From assembly GCF_024171895.1 (NCBI RefSeq), contig NZ_JAMTCQ010000008.1, positions 310,001 through 374,000 of the forward strand: 64,000 nucleotides of DNA, read 5' to 3'. The notes beneath the pieces are model-generated. The model was not told where the DNA came from. It did not search any database and worked only from the letters and a program-made list of their open reading frames with translations. The stretch's first letter is position 1. Each line of letters begins with the position of its first letter. Position numbers and translations under genes: made by a program. This document shows, piece after piece, positions 8,682 to 15,958 of this stretch. Origin of the DNA: Prauserella halophila. Its GTDB lineage: Bacteria > Actinomycetota > Actinomycetes > Mycobacteriales > Pseudonocardiaceae.

Positions 8682-10415
8682 ATGATGAGCAAGAAGACCT
8701 CCCGGGGCGCGCGGAGCCGACGGATGATCCCGGCCTCCTCGGAGCAGCCGGAGGACGAATGGCTGCCCCTCGGCCAACTCGCCACGTTCGGGCTGCAGCA
8801 TGTGCTGACGATGTACGGCGGACTGATCGCCGTCCCGTTGATCATCGGCGGGGCCGCGGGGCTGAGTCCCGAACGTACGGCCGTACTCGTCACCGCGAGC
8901 CTGTTCATCGGCGGTCTGGCCACGGTGCTGCAGAGCGTGGGACTTCCCTTCCTCGGCTCCAAACTGCCGCTGGTGCAGGGCGTGTCCTTCGCCTCGGTCG
9001 CGACGATGGTGGCGATCCTCGCCGGCCCCGGCAACGACCTGGCCACCGTGGCGGGCTCGATCGTCGCCGCCAGCATCCTCGGCTTCGTCGTGGCGCCGTT
9101 CTTCGCCCGCATCATCCGCTTCTTCCCACCGGTGGTCACCGGTGTGGTCATCACCGCCATCGGTTTGACGCTGGTACCGGTGGCCGCGAACTGGGCGATG
9201 GGCGGCGACTCCGAGTCCGAGGACTACGGTTCCCTCGCCAACATCGGCCTGGCCTTCCTCACGCTCGCGATCATCCTGCTGCTGAGCAAAGTCGGCTCGG
9301 CGACACTGTCACGACTGTCCATTTTGCTGGGACTCGTCGGCGGGACCGTCGTCGGCGCGTTCCTGGGGCTGACGGACTTCAGCGGCGTGGGCACCGGTTC
9401 GCCGATCGCCGCCCCGGAGTTCCTGGCCTTCGGCGTACCGACCTTCGACATCGCCTCGATCATCTCGATGACCATCGTCATCCTGGTGATCAAGACCGAG
9501 ACCGCCGCCGACATCATCGCCGTGGGCGAGATCATCGGCACTCCGGTCGACCGTCGCCGGATCGCCAACGGCCTGCGCGCCGACATGCTCTCCTCGGCCG
9601 CCGCGCCACTGTTCGGCTCCTTCACCCAGTCCGCCTTCGCCCAGAACGTCGGCCTGGTGGCACTGACCGGGGTCAAGAGCCGCTTCGTGGTCGCCAGCAG
9701 CGGCGTGATCATGATCGCCCTGGGGCTGCTGCCCATCTTCGGGCAGGTAATCTCGGCGATCCCCATGCCCGTCCTCGGCGGGGCCGGCGTCGTCCTGTTC
9801 GGCACGGTGACCGGATCCGGCATCCGGAATCTGCGCAGCGTGTCCTACGACGGCAACATGAACCTCATCATCGTGTCGACGTCGCTGGCGTTCGCGATGA
9901 TCCCGGTGGTGAAGGAGGACTTCTACCACCACTTCCCCGAGTGGTTCCAGACGATCTTCCACTCCGGCATCTCGTCGGCCGCCATCATGGCGGTGCTGCT
10001 GAACCTGCTGTTCAACGAGCTCACCGCCGGCAATTCCCGCAACCCGTCGGTGTTCGCCGCCAAACCCGTACGGGTGCTGTCCCCCTCGGACCTGCGCGAC
10101 CTGCGCGAGGGCGACGTGTTCGTCGACGGGCGGTTCGTCGACTGCGACGGCGAGGAGGTCCCGCTCGTACCGGACGACAAGCTCGAGGAGGTCCGCGCGA
10201 AGATCGAGTGCGGGGACATCACCGACACCAGCCAGGTCCCCGGGGTGCTCGCCTCCGACGGAGACGAGCCGCCGGCGCCGCACCCCGCCGGTGACGTCGG
10301 CGACGCCCGACTCTCCGGCGAAGCGGGCACCACGCAGGAGGCAGGTGCCGTACGGGAAGCAGCCCACGCTCGGCGCGAGCCCCGGGGCCACGGCACGGCC
10401 GAGCGCCAGGACTGA
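8682..10415 (+). CDS. NCS2-family purine (urate/xanthine) permease
   Basis: Proton-coupled purine importer of the nucleobase-cation symporter-2 family, 577 residues with about 12-14 hydrophobic segments. Family landmarks are LQHVLTMYGGLIAVPLIIGG near the N-terminus and the LVQGVSFA segment. The C-terminal 130 or so residues are hydrophilic and acidic, longer than usual. The ATG at 8682 (or 8685) follows GAAAGG. Given the uricase, HIU hydrolase and OHCU decarboxylase genes in this block, urate or xanthine is the likeliest substrate; uracil cannot be excluded. It is divergent from hyi and shares its regulatory region. Confidence 0.9.
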   Translation: MMSKKTSRGARSRRMIPASSEQPEDEWLPLGQLATFGLQHVLTMYGGLIAVPLIIGGAAGLSPERTAVLVTASLFIGGLATVLQSVGLPFLGSKLPLVQGVSFASVATMVAILAGPGNDLATVAGSIVAASILGFVVAPFFARIIRFFPPVVTGVVITAIGLTLVPVAANWAMGGDSESEDYGSLANIGLAFLTLAIILLLSKVGSATLSRLSILLGLVGGTVVGAFLGLTDFSGVGTGSPIAAPEFLAFGVPTFDIASIISMTIVILVIKTETAADIIAVGEIIGTPVDRRRIANGLRADMLSSAAAPLFGSFTQSAFAQNVGLVALTGVKSRFVVASSGVIMIALGLLPIFGQVISAIPMPVLGGAGVVLFGTVTGSGIRNLRSVSYDGNMNLIIVSTSLAFAMIPVVKEDFYHHFPEWFQTIFHSGISSAAIMAVLLNLLFNELTAGNSRNPSVFAAKPVRVLSPSDLRDLREGDVFVDGRFVDCDGEEVPLVPDDKLEEVRAKIECGDITDTSQVPGVLASDGDEPPAPHPAGDVGDARLSGEAGTTQEAGAVREAAHARREPRGHGTAERQD

Positions 10416-10455
10416 ACCGGCCACCCACAACGCCGACCCGGAAGGGACGGCGAAC

Positions 10456-10495
10456 ACTCGGGGCCGAGGTGCGCAACGCACCTCGGCCCCCGAGT
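10456..10495 (+). terminator. Terminator of the purine permease gene
   Basis: A near-perfect hairpin: a 14-bp stem (10460-10473 with 10477-10490) closes a three-base loop, and the stem extends on both sides with one bulged G. It lies 40 bp after the permease stop codon. Confidence 0.8.
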
Positions 10496-10496
10496 T

Positions 10497-10589
10497 CGTG
10501 TTGCGCCTTCCGGAGCCCGTGTTGCGCCTTCCGGGGATCGTGTTGCGGATTCCGGAGCCCGTGTTGCGGATTCCGGGGCCCGTGTTGCG
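10497..10589. repeat. 21-bp tandem repeat, about four copies
   Basis: Four consecutive 21-bp units begin CGTGTTGCG (10497, 10518, 10539, 10560), followed by a partial fifth. Units 1-2 read CGCCTTCCGG and units 3-4 read CGGATTCCGG at the variable centre. The array runs directly into the left end of direct repeat A. No protein-coding role is apparent. Confidence 0.85.
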
Positions 10590-10823
10590 GACACGCACGC
10601 CACACCCGCGAACACGACACTCCCGAACCCGTCTTGCTCCGGCGAACGACGGTCCATCAACGACGGTGCCGACACGGCAGTGCCCACAACGGCAGTGCCC
10701 ACACGACAACGCCCGGGCCGATGTACGAAACATCGACCCGGGCGCAACAGACCGCCGCGACGAACCGGCGACGAATCCGGCACAGAGCCGGCGGCTACGA
10801 CGCGGCGCGTCAGCCTGGCGTCG
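10571..10823. repeat. Direct repeat A flanking the efflux-pump cassette
   Basis: This segment of about 253 bp recurs in the same orientation at 13401-13694. Outside a small expandable minisatellite the copies differ at only a handful of bases. Copy A contains the last codons and stop (10810-10812) of the DHA2 pump gene and a hairpin terminator. The pair brackets the pump, TetR and 76-codon ORF. Confidence 0.9.
10711..10743. terminator. Hairpin terminator, copy A
   Basis: A 14-bp stem with one mismatch (10711-10724 with 10730-10743) and loop ACGAA lies just past the pump stop codon on the minus strand. An identical hairpin sits in repeat copy B after allE. Confidence 0.75.
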
Positions 10824-12273
10824 ACTCGACGGTTGGGTTCCGGGATCGCGTGGGTCTGCTGCCGGGCATGATCAGGAACACTGTCATCGCGGCGAGGACC
10901 AGGAGAGCTGCGGCTGTAGCCAGCGCGGCATCGAATCCTTCGATAGTGGCAGCACGCAGCTCTTGGGCCGTGGCGGTGGTGGCCAGCGCGGACGAGGCGG
11001 ACGAGGTCGCCGCGGCCGCAACGGTGTTGAGGAGTGCGGTGCCGATAGAGCCGCCGACCTGGGTCACGGCGTTGACCGCGGCCGAGGCCGCGCCGGTGTC
11101 GTGTCCAAGATCGTCGGTCGCCGCGGCCACCGAGGGTGCGATCGCACAGCCCAGGCCGAACCCGATGAGGATCTCGGCTGGGAGGAATCGGGAAAGGTAG
11201 AGCCCAGGACTGTCGGGGTCGAGGCCGATCAGGACGACCATGCCTGCCGCCATCACGGCGAGCCCAGGGACGATGATCTGCCGCGGGGAGAGTCGGGTCG
11301 CGAGGAGGCTTGCGATGACTGTGGACCCGATCGCGATCGCTACTGCGAGTGGCAGGAAGGCGAACCCGGCCTGGATCGGCGTGTATCCGAGCAGTTGTTG
11401 GAACCAGTAGGTCAGCACCAGGAAGAACCCGAAGAGCGCGAGCTGCGGAAGACCGATGGCGAGAAACGCCCCGCCCCGTGTGCGGTCGATAAGGATCCGA
11501 AGCGGTAACAGGGGGTGTGTGTTGATGCGCTGGAGGAGGACGAACACGGCCAGCATCCCGGCCCCGAAGCCGAGGAGTGCGACGACGAGGATGTCGCCCC
11601 ATCCTCTGCGTGGGACTTCGGTCAGCGCGAAGACAAGTGCAGTCAAACCAGCAACGCTGGTTGCCGTCCCGGTCAGATCCAGCGGAACCCGCGAGGCGGG
11701 CTGTTGTGCGATGACGAGACGAGCACCGACGAAGGCGACTACAGCGATCGGGATGTTGATGAGCAGGCACCAACGCCAGTCGAGGTAGTAGGTGAGTGAG
11801 CCGCCGAGTAACAGACCGAGAACGGCTCCAGCGCCGGTAAGTGCGCCGTAGACACCGAAGGCCACTCCTCGTTCGCGTGGAGTTGTGAAGGTCGCGGAGA
11901 TGATCGCTAGCGCGGCCGGGGCAAGCAGTGCGGCGCAGACTCCTTGCGCGCCGCGGCCGACGAACAGCAGCGCCGCGTTCGGGGCCAGGCCAGCCAGACT
12001 GGAGGCGGCGGCGAACCCGACCAGACCCCAGACGAACGCACGGTGCGCACCGAAGGTGTCGCTGAGCCTGCCGCCGAGGAGCAGCAGACCACCGAACGCC
12101 AGCGCATAGGCGGAAACCACCCAGGTCCGGGAGTCGTCGCTCATGCCCAGGCTGGCCTGGAGAGAGGGCAGCGCGATCGTCACCACCGTGGAATCCAGCA
12201 CGACCATGAGCTGGGCGAGCCCGGCTGTCGCCAGGACCCACCACTGACGACGTGAGGCAGTCGACACAGGCAC
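10810..12273 (-). CDS. DHA2-type (14-TMS) MFS drug efflux transporter, EmrB/QacA family
   Basis: Proton-driven multidrug exporter of 487 residues with about 14 membrane helices. Family signatures are LDSTVVTIALPSLQ in helix 1 and the motif-A loop GGRLSDTFGAHRA between helices 2 and 3, plus a GxxxGPxxGG-like motif C (TGAGAVLGLLLGG). The GTG start at 12273 follows GGGGAG. The final residues and stop codon fall inside direct repeat A, so the native C-terminus may have been altered at the recombination junction. Divergent from a TetR gene, the usual repressor/pump pair. Its codon use is less GC3-biased than its neighbours, consistent with acquisition. Confidence 0.9.
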   Translation of the reverse strand: MPVSTASRRQWWVLATAGLAQLMVVLDSTVVTIALPSLQASLGMSDDSRTWVVSAYALAFGGLLLLGGRLSDTFGAHRAFVWGLVGFAAASSLAGLAPNAALLFVGRGAQGVCAALLAPAALAIISATFTTPRERGVAFGVYGALTGAGAVLGLLLGGSLTYYLDWRWCLLINIPIAVVAFVGARLVIAQQPASRVPLDLTGTATSVAGLTALVFALTEVPRRGWGDILVVALLGFGAGMLAVFVLLQRINTHPLLPLRILIDRTRGGAFLAIGLPQLALFGFFLVLTYWFQQLLGYTPIQAGFAFLPLAVAIAIGSTVIASLLATRLSPRQIIVPGLAVMAAGMVVLIGLDPDSPGLYLSRFLPAEILIGFGLGCAIAPSVAAATDDLGHDTGAASAAVNAVTQVGGSIGTALLNTVAAAATSSASSALATTATAQELRAATIEGFDAALATAAALLVLAAMTVFLIMPGSRPTRSRNPTVESTPG

Positions 12274-12298
12274 AGCACTCCCCGACGATGATCTTATT

Positions 12299-12309
12299 TA
12301 ACACTGTTA
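12299..12309. promoter_or_regulatory. Candidate TetR operator between pump and regulator genes
   Basis: A perfect 11-bp palindrome, TAACACTGTTA, sits midway in the 68-bp divergent gap, about 25 bp from the pump start and 33 bp from the TetR start. The location fits an operator that represses both genes. Confidence 0.5.
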
Positions 12310-12341
12310 CATTTCCAGAACACCGTAATAGGATGAGCGGT

Positions 12342-13115
12342 ATGAATGCCACTGGATTTGGCGGGCCCGCTGACGAAGGGGCAGAGCGCGACGTAACGCC
12401 GCACGTCGCGACAGCAGCGTCCTCCGGGACGGTCTGGTTGAGAAAGGAGCCTGATCGCGCTCGACGCGCAGCGCCCTTGACTCGGGAGCAGATCGTGGAG
12501 ACGGCCGTGGTGCTGCTGGATACGTCCGGGACTGGCGGACTGACGATGCGTCGGCTTGCCCAAGAGCTGAAGGTCACGCCGACGGCGCTGTATTGGCATG
12601 TGAAGACCAAGGACGATGTGCTCGACCTCGCCCTGGACCGGGTTTTCGCGGAGGTGCAGCTCCCCGAGAAGACGAATGAGTGGCGGGCTGACGTTCGCAC
12701 CCTCGTCAGTCGGTGGCGCGAGGTGATGCTGGCCCATTCCTGGGCACCGGCGCTGATCGGCCGCCCCATGTTGGGGCCCAACGTGCTGGCCCGCACCGAG
12801 TTCTTGCAGGCCTCACTTGCCCGCAGCGGCATGAGCGAGAGTGAGCTGACCGTGAGGACTCGACTGTTGGCCAACTTCGTCATTGGATCCGCACTGACCG
12901 AGGCCACCTGGCATCAAACCGGCGATCCCGCGACGCGCGGCGAGGCCCGAGATCTCATCACTGCAGACCCCGACCGGTATCCGACCCTGACCGCGTCGGG
13001 ACACCTGGACGAACAACGTTGGAGCGATGCGGACCTGTTCGAGCGCGGACTCGATGCACTGCTCGCCGACACCGGACTGGCAACGCCACCAAGTCACCCA
13101 ACAGGCAGGACTTGA
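12342..13115 (+). CDS. TetR-family regulator with TetR_C domain, local repressor of the efflux pump
   Basis: A 257-residue regulator. The HTH is in TREQIVETAVVLLDTSGTGG followed by LTMRRLAQELKVTPTALYWHVKTKDD, which is the TetR/ActR subgroup that binds drugs or antibiotics. The C-terminal domain resembles TetR_C (tetracyclin repressor type). I prefer the ATG at 12342, eight bases after AGGA; an ATG at 12333 is the alternative. It is transcribed divergently from the DHA2 pump with a palindromic operator between them. Confidence 0.88.
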   Translation: MNATGFGGPADEGAERDVTPHVATAASSGTVWLRKEPDRARRAAPLTREQIVETAVVLLDTSGTGGLTMRRLAQELKVTPTALYWHVKTKDDVLDLALDRVFAEVQLPEKTNEWRADVRTLVSRWREVMLAHSWAPALIGRPMLGPNVLARTEFLQASLARSGMSESELTVRTRLLANFVIGSALTEATWHQTGDPATRGEARDLITADPDRYPTLTASGHLDEQRWSDADLFERGLDALLADTGLATPPSHPTGRT

Positions 13116-13120
13116 ACGAC

Positions 13121-13351
13121 ATGCCCCTGACGCGCACCGAAATCACCGCCGAGAGCCGCGAGGAAGCCCGCCGACTGCTGGAGCTCTACCGCAAAGGCGG
13201 ACACGACCAGGCACTCGAGGCCGAAGTCACCGACGACGTCGTCAAGCACGGGTTCACGCCCCGCGGACGTCCCAGACTGGCAGGCAGTACCAACGGCAAT
13301 CCCCCGATCCTGTTCTTCGACACCGACGTCTATCCCGACGTCAGCGCCTGA
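13121..13351 (+). CDS. Hypothetical 76-residue protein downstream of the TetR gene
   Basis: A small soluble, charged protein starting MPLTRTEIT and containing EEARRLLELYRKGGHDQALE. The start lies six bases after the TetR stop, with a weak AGGA about 10 bases upstream, so it is probably co-transcribed. I recognise no family. It ends 50 bp before direct repeat B and could be intact or the remnant of a longer gene cut at the cassette boundary. Confidence 0.5.
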   Translation: MPLTRTEITAESREEARRLLELYRKGGHDQALEAEVTDDVVKHGFTPRGRPRLAGSTNGNPPILFFDTDVYPDVSA

Positions 13352-13400
13352 CTCCCTCCTGCGCGCCCCTGGCACGCCCCATTTAGGAAGATCTCCCGAC

Positions 13401-13694
13401 TTCCGGGGCAGGTGTTGCGGACACGCACGCCACACCCGCGAACACGACGCTCCCGAACCCGTCTTGCTCCGGCGAACGGCGGTCCATCTACGACAGTCCA
13501 TCAACGACGGTGCCGACACGGCAGTTCCGGCACGACAGTCCATCAACGGCAGTGCCCACACGGCAGTGCCGACACGACAACGCCCGGGCCGATGTACGAA
13601 ACATCGACCCGGGCGCAACAGACCGCCGCGACGAACCGGCGACGAATCCGGCACAGAGCCGGCGGCTACGACGCGGCGCGTCAGTCTGGCGTCG
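13401..13694. repeat. Direct repeat B flanking the efflux-pump cassette
   Basis: Second copy of the segment at 10571-10823, same orientation, about 294 bp. It is longer by about 41 bp because a minisatellite built from GTCCATCAACG and GACACGGCAGT words has extra units. It ends four bases before the allE stop codon. Its hairpin is the natural terminator of the allE operon. Confidence 0.9.
13582..13614 (-). terminator. Hairpin terminator, copy B (end of the allE operon)
   Basis: Stem 13582-13595 pairs with 13601-13614 around loop ACGAA, identical to copy A at 10711-10743. It lies about 85-115 bp downstream of the allE stop on the minus strand. Confidence 0.75.
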
Positions 13695-13697
13695 CGG

Positions 13698-14546
13698 TTA
13701 CAACATCACCTGCCGGTTGACGTCCTTGTAGAGCAGATAACGGAAGGGGCCGGGACCGCCCGCGTAGCAGGCCTGCGGGCAGAAGGCGCGCAGCGAGAGG
13801 AAATCGCCCTCCTGGACCTCCACCCAGTCCTCGTTGAGCCGGTAGACGGCCTTGCCCTGCAGCACGTAGAGCCCGTGCTCCATCTCGTGGGTCTCGGAGA
13901 AAGGGATCACCGCGCCGGGCTCGAAGGTGACGATGTTGACGTGCATGTCGTAGGCGACATCCTTCGGGTCGAGCAGCCGCGTCGTACGCCAGCGCCCGTC
14001 GGTGCCCGGCATCGAACTCGGCTCGATGTCCTGCTCCCGGCCGACGACGGCCTGCGGTGGCCTCCCGGCCAGCGGCTGGTGCCGTTTACGCAGCCAGTGC
14101 AGCCGGGCTGGCTCGTCACCGACCGCCTGCAACGTCCAGGCCGCCGCAGGCGGCACGAAGGCATACCCGCCGGGCCCCAGCCGGTGCGCGGCGCCGTCGA
14201 GGGTCAGGTCGAGTTCGCCCTCCATCACGAAGAGCATGCCCTCGACCTCCGGCTGCGGCTCGGGAGCATCGGAGCCGCCACCCGGGGCGATCTCGAGGAT
14301 GGTCTGCGAGAACGTCACCGCTCCGCCGGCCACCGGCCGGTGCAGGACCCAGGCACGGGTGTCGCGCCATTCGGGCAACACCGTGGTGACGATGTCGCGC
14401 AGCACCCCGCGCGGGATCACCGTGTAGGCCTCGGTGACGCGTGCCCGGTCGGTGAGCAGGTCCGTCTGCGGCGGGTGGCCGCCGTGCGGGGCGTAGTAGC
14501 CGGTGGGGGCCGCCGGCCGTTCCGATTCGTCTCGCTGGTCTGCCAC
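13698..14546 (-). CDS. allE: (S)-ureidoglycine aminohydrolase, bicupin (AllE/YlbA)
   Basis: Manganese-dependent bicupin that converts (S)-ureidoglycine to (S)-ureidoglycolate and ammonia in allantoin breakdown. The 282 residues form two cupin domains; the C-terminal one carries FEPGAVIPFSETHEMEHGLY, with Glu/His/Glu/His metal-ligand positions. The GTG start at 14546 is preceded by GAAGGAG; in-frame upstream sequence is low-complexity and overlaps the next gene. Third gene of the malic enzyme-DUF6986-allE operon. Its upstream pathway enzymes (allantoinase, allantoate amidohydrolase) are not in the window. Confidence 0.92.
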   Translation of the reverse strand: MADQRDESERPAAPTGYYAPHGGHPPQTDLLTDRARVTEAYTVIPRGVLRDIVTTVLPEWRDTRAWVLHRPVAGGAVTFSQTILEIAPGGGSDAPEPQPEVEGMLFVMEGELDLTLDGAAHRLGPGGYAFVPPAAAWTLQAVGDEPARLHWLRKRHQPLAGRPPQAVVGREQDIEPSSMPGTDGRWRTTRLLDPKDVAYDMHVNIVTFEPGAVIPFSETHEMEHGLYVLQGKAVYRLNEDWVEVQEGDFLSLRAFCPQACYAGGPGPFRYLLYKDVNRQVML

Positions 14547-14590
14547 AGGGGCTCCTTCCTCGATAGGGCGACTTCCTCGATAGGCCACGG

Positions 14591-15958
14591 TCAGGGAACC
14601 GAACGTGCTCGGCCGGGCGTGGTCGTTCGCCCGGTGCGGGTGATGTGTTCCAGCTCGTCGCGGTCGATGCCCACGGAACGCTCCAGGTCGGCGACGGCGA
14701 GTGCCCCGCAGTCGAGTCCGCGGCGGATGTGGCCTGCCAGCGCCATGGCGGTGGCAGGTTCGTCGAGCACCGCGCCGTGCTCGCGGCGGGCGTAGGCACG
14801 GAGCCGGGCCGCGGCGGGGCCGAAACCGCGGCGGAAGAAGTGGAACGTCGCCAGGTGCCGCGTGGGCAGGTGGTGCGGGTGCATGTCCCAACCCTGCCGG
14901 ATGCCGTGCTGCAGCTGGCGGCGCACCAGCGCCGCGTGCAGGTCCCACGCGGCGAGCACGGCGTCGTCGTCGCCGACGGGCAGCACGTTGGTGGAGCCGT
15001 CGGAGATCTCCACGCCGGTGCCGGAAGCGGCCAGCAGCATCTGATGCTTGGCGACGTCGGCCACGGGGTGATCCGGGGCCTGCTGCTCCGCGGGCACCCC
15101 GAGCGCGGCGCTGTAGTCGAACGTGCCGTAGTGCAGCCCCGTGACCCGGCCTTCACCTGCGCGCACGGCCGCCGCCAACGGCACGGTCCCGTCGGGCCCG
15201 AGGATCAGCCGCGGCGTCTCGACCTGGACCTCGAACCCGATGACACCGTCGCCGAGGCCGTGAGCCCGTTCGAGCCTGCGACAGACCTCCACCATGGCGG
15301 TGACCTGCTCGGGGGTGCTGACCTTCGGCAGCGTGATCACCAGACCGCGGGGCCACGTGCCGGCGTTCTCGAGCACATGGGCCACGAAGAGGTCGAGGGT
15401 GCGCAGTGCGCGGCGGCGCACCGGAGCCTCGAAGCACTTGATGCGAAGTCCGATCCGGCGAGGGGCCGGTGTTCCCGGGGTCCTGCCGACCCTGCGGCCG
15501 GCCTCCGCGGCCCAGTGGTCCTCGTCCTCGTCGCTCCGATCGCCGAACCCGTCTTCGAAGTCCAGGCGCAGGTCTTCGATCGGTTCGGTGTGCAGCTTCG
15601 CGGTCACCGCCTCGGCGAGTCCCGCGGCCGCCTGTTCGCGGGCGGTACCGGACGACGAGTCCGGGGCCGATCCGACGGTCCGCACCAGGCCGGGCTCCTG
15701 CTCCGCAGCGCGCAGCACACGCTCGGCCAGTGCCTGCATCCCGCCGTGCCGCTCGACAGCCGTGAGCGCCCGTTCGCCCCATTCACCGGGCAGGCCCGGA
15801 TGCCAGGAGTCGGCGGGAACGTAGACGGTGTGGACCGGCTGGGGTGCGGCGACGCCGTCGTGGCGCGCAGCCAGTTCGGCGTCGACGCCGGCCAGTCGCG
15901 TGTCCAGCTCGGCGGCGAGCTCCTCGTCGAGGACCCGCCGAGAACTCGGCGCGCTCAT
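14591..15958 (-). CDS. DUF6986 protein, HpcH/CitE/malate-synthase-like aldolase or lyase
   Basis: A 455-residue protein of the DUF6986 group, a CitE/malate-synthase-type TIM barrel. Visible landmarks are YVPADSWHPGLP, DLRLDFEDGFG (acidic metal-binding pair), GLVITLPKVSTPEQV, FEVQVETPR and GLHYGTFDYSA. The Glu and Asp in these strands correspond to the Mg2+ ligands of the superfamily. No function is firmly assigned. It is often labelled aldolase, and I infer a glyoxylate- or oxoacid-using C-C lyase or synthase because it is translationally coupled (ATGA) to a malic enzyme and followed by allE, whose pathway yields glyoxylate. Confidence 0.8.
   Translation of the reverse strand: MSAPSSRRVLDEELAAELDTRLAGVDAELAARHDGVAAPQPVHTVYVPADSWHPGLPGEWGERALTAVERHGGMQALAERVLRAAEQEPGLVRTVGSAPDSSSGTAREQAAAGLAEAVTAKLHTEPIEDLRLDFEDGFGDRSDEDEDHWAAEAGRRVGRTPGTPAPRRIGLRIKCFEAPVRRRALRTLDLFVAHVLENAGTWPRGLVITLPKVSTPEQVTAMVEVCRRLERAHGLGDGVIGFEVQVETPRLILGPDGTVPLAAAVRAGEGRVTGLHYGTFDYSAALGVPAEQQAPDHPVADVAKHQMLLAASGTGVEISDGSTNVLPVGDDDAVLAAWDLHAALVRRQLQHGIRQGWDMHPHHLPTRHLATFHFFRRGFGPAAARLRAYARREHGAVLDEPATAMALAGHIRRGLDCGALAVADLERSVGIDRDELEHITRTGRTTTPGRARSVP

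Noticed and set aside
10497-10589. Tandem repeats considered as a CRISPR array
   Set aside because: Units are contiguous without unique spacers, and there are no cas genes nearby.
9923-12907. A 994-codon minus-strand frame joining permease antisense, repeat A and the pump region
   Set aside because: It crosses terminators and repeats and runs out of frame with the DHA2 pump; no protein family matches.
10416-13697. Insertion sequence or integrative element for the pump cassette
   Set aside because: No transposase, integrase, short terminal inverted repeats or target-site duplication is visible; the long direct repeats fit homologous recombination better.
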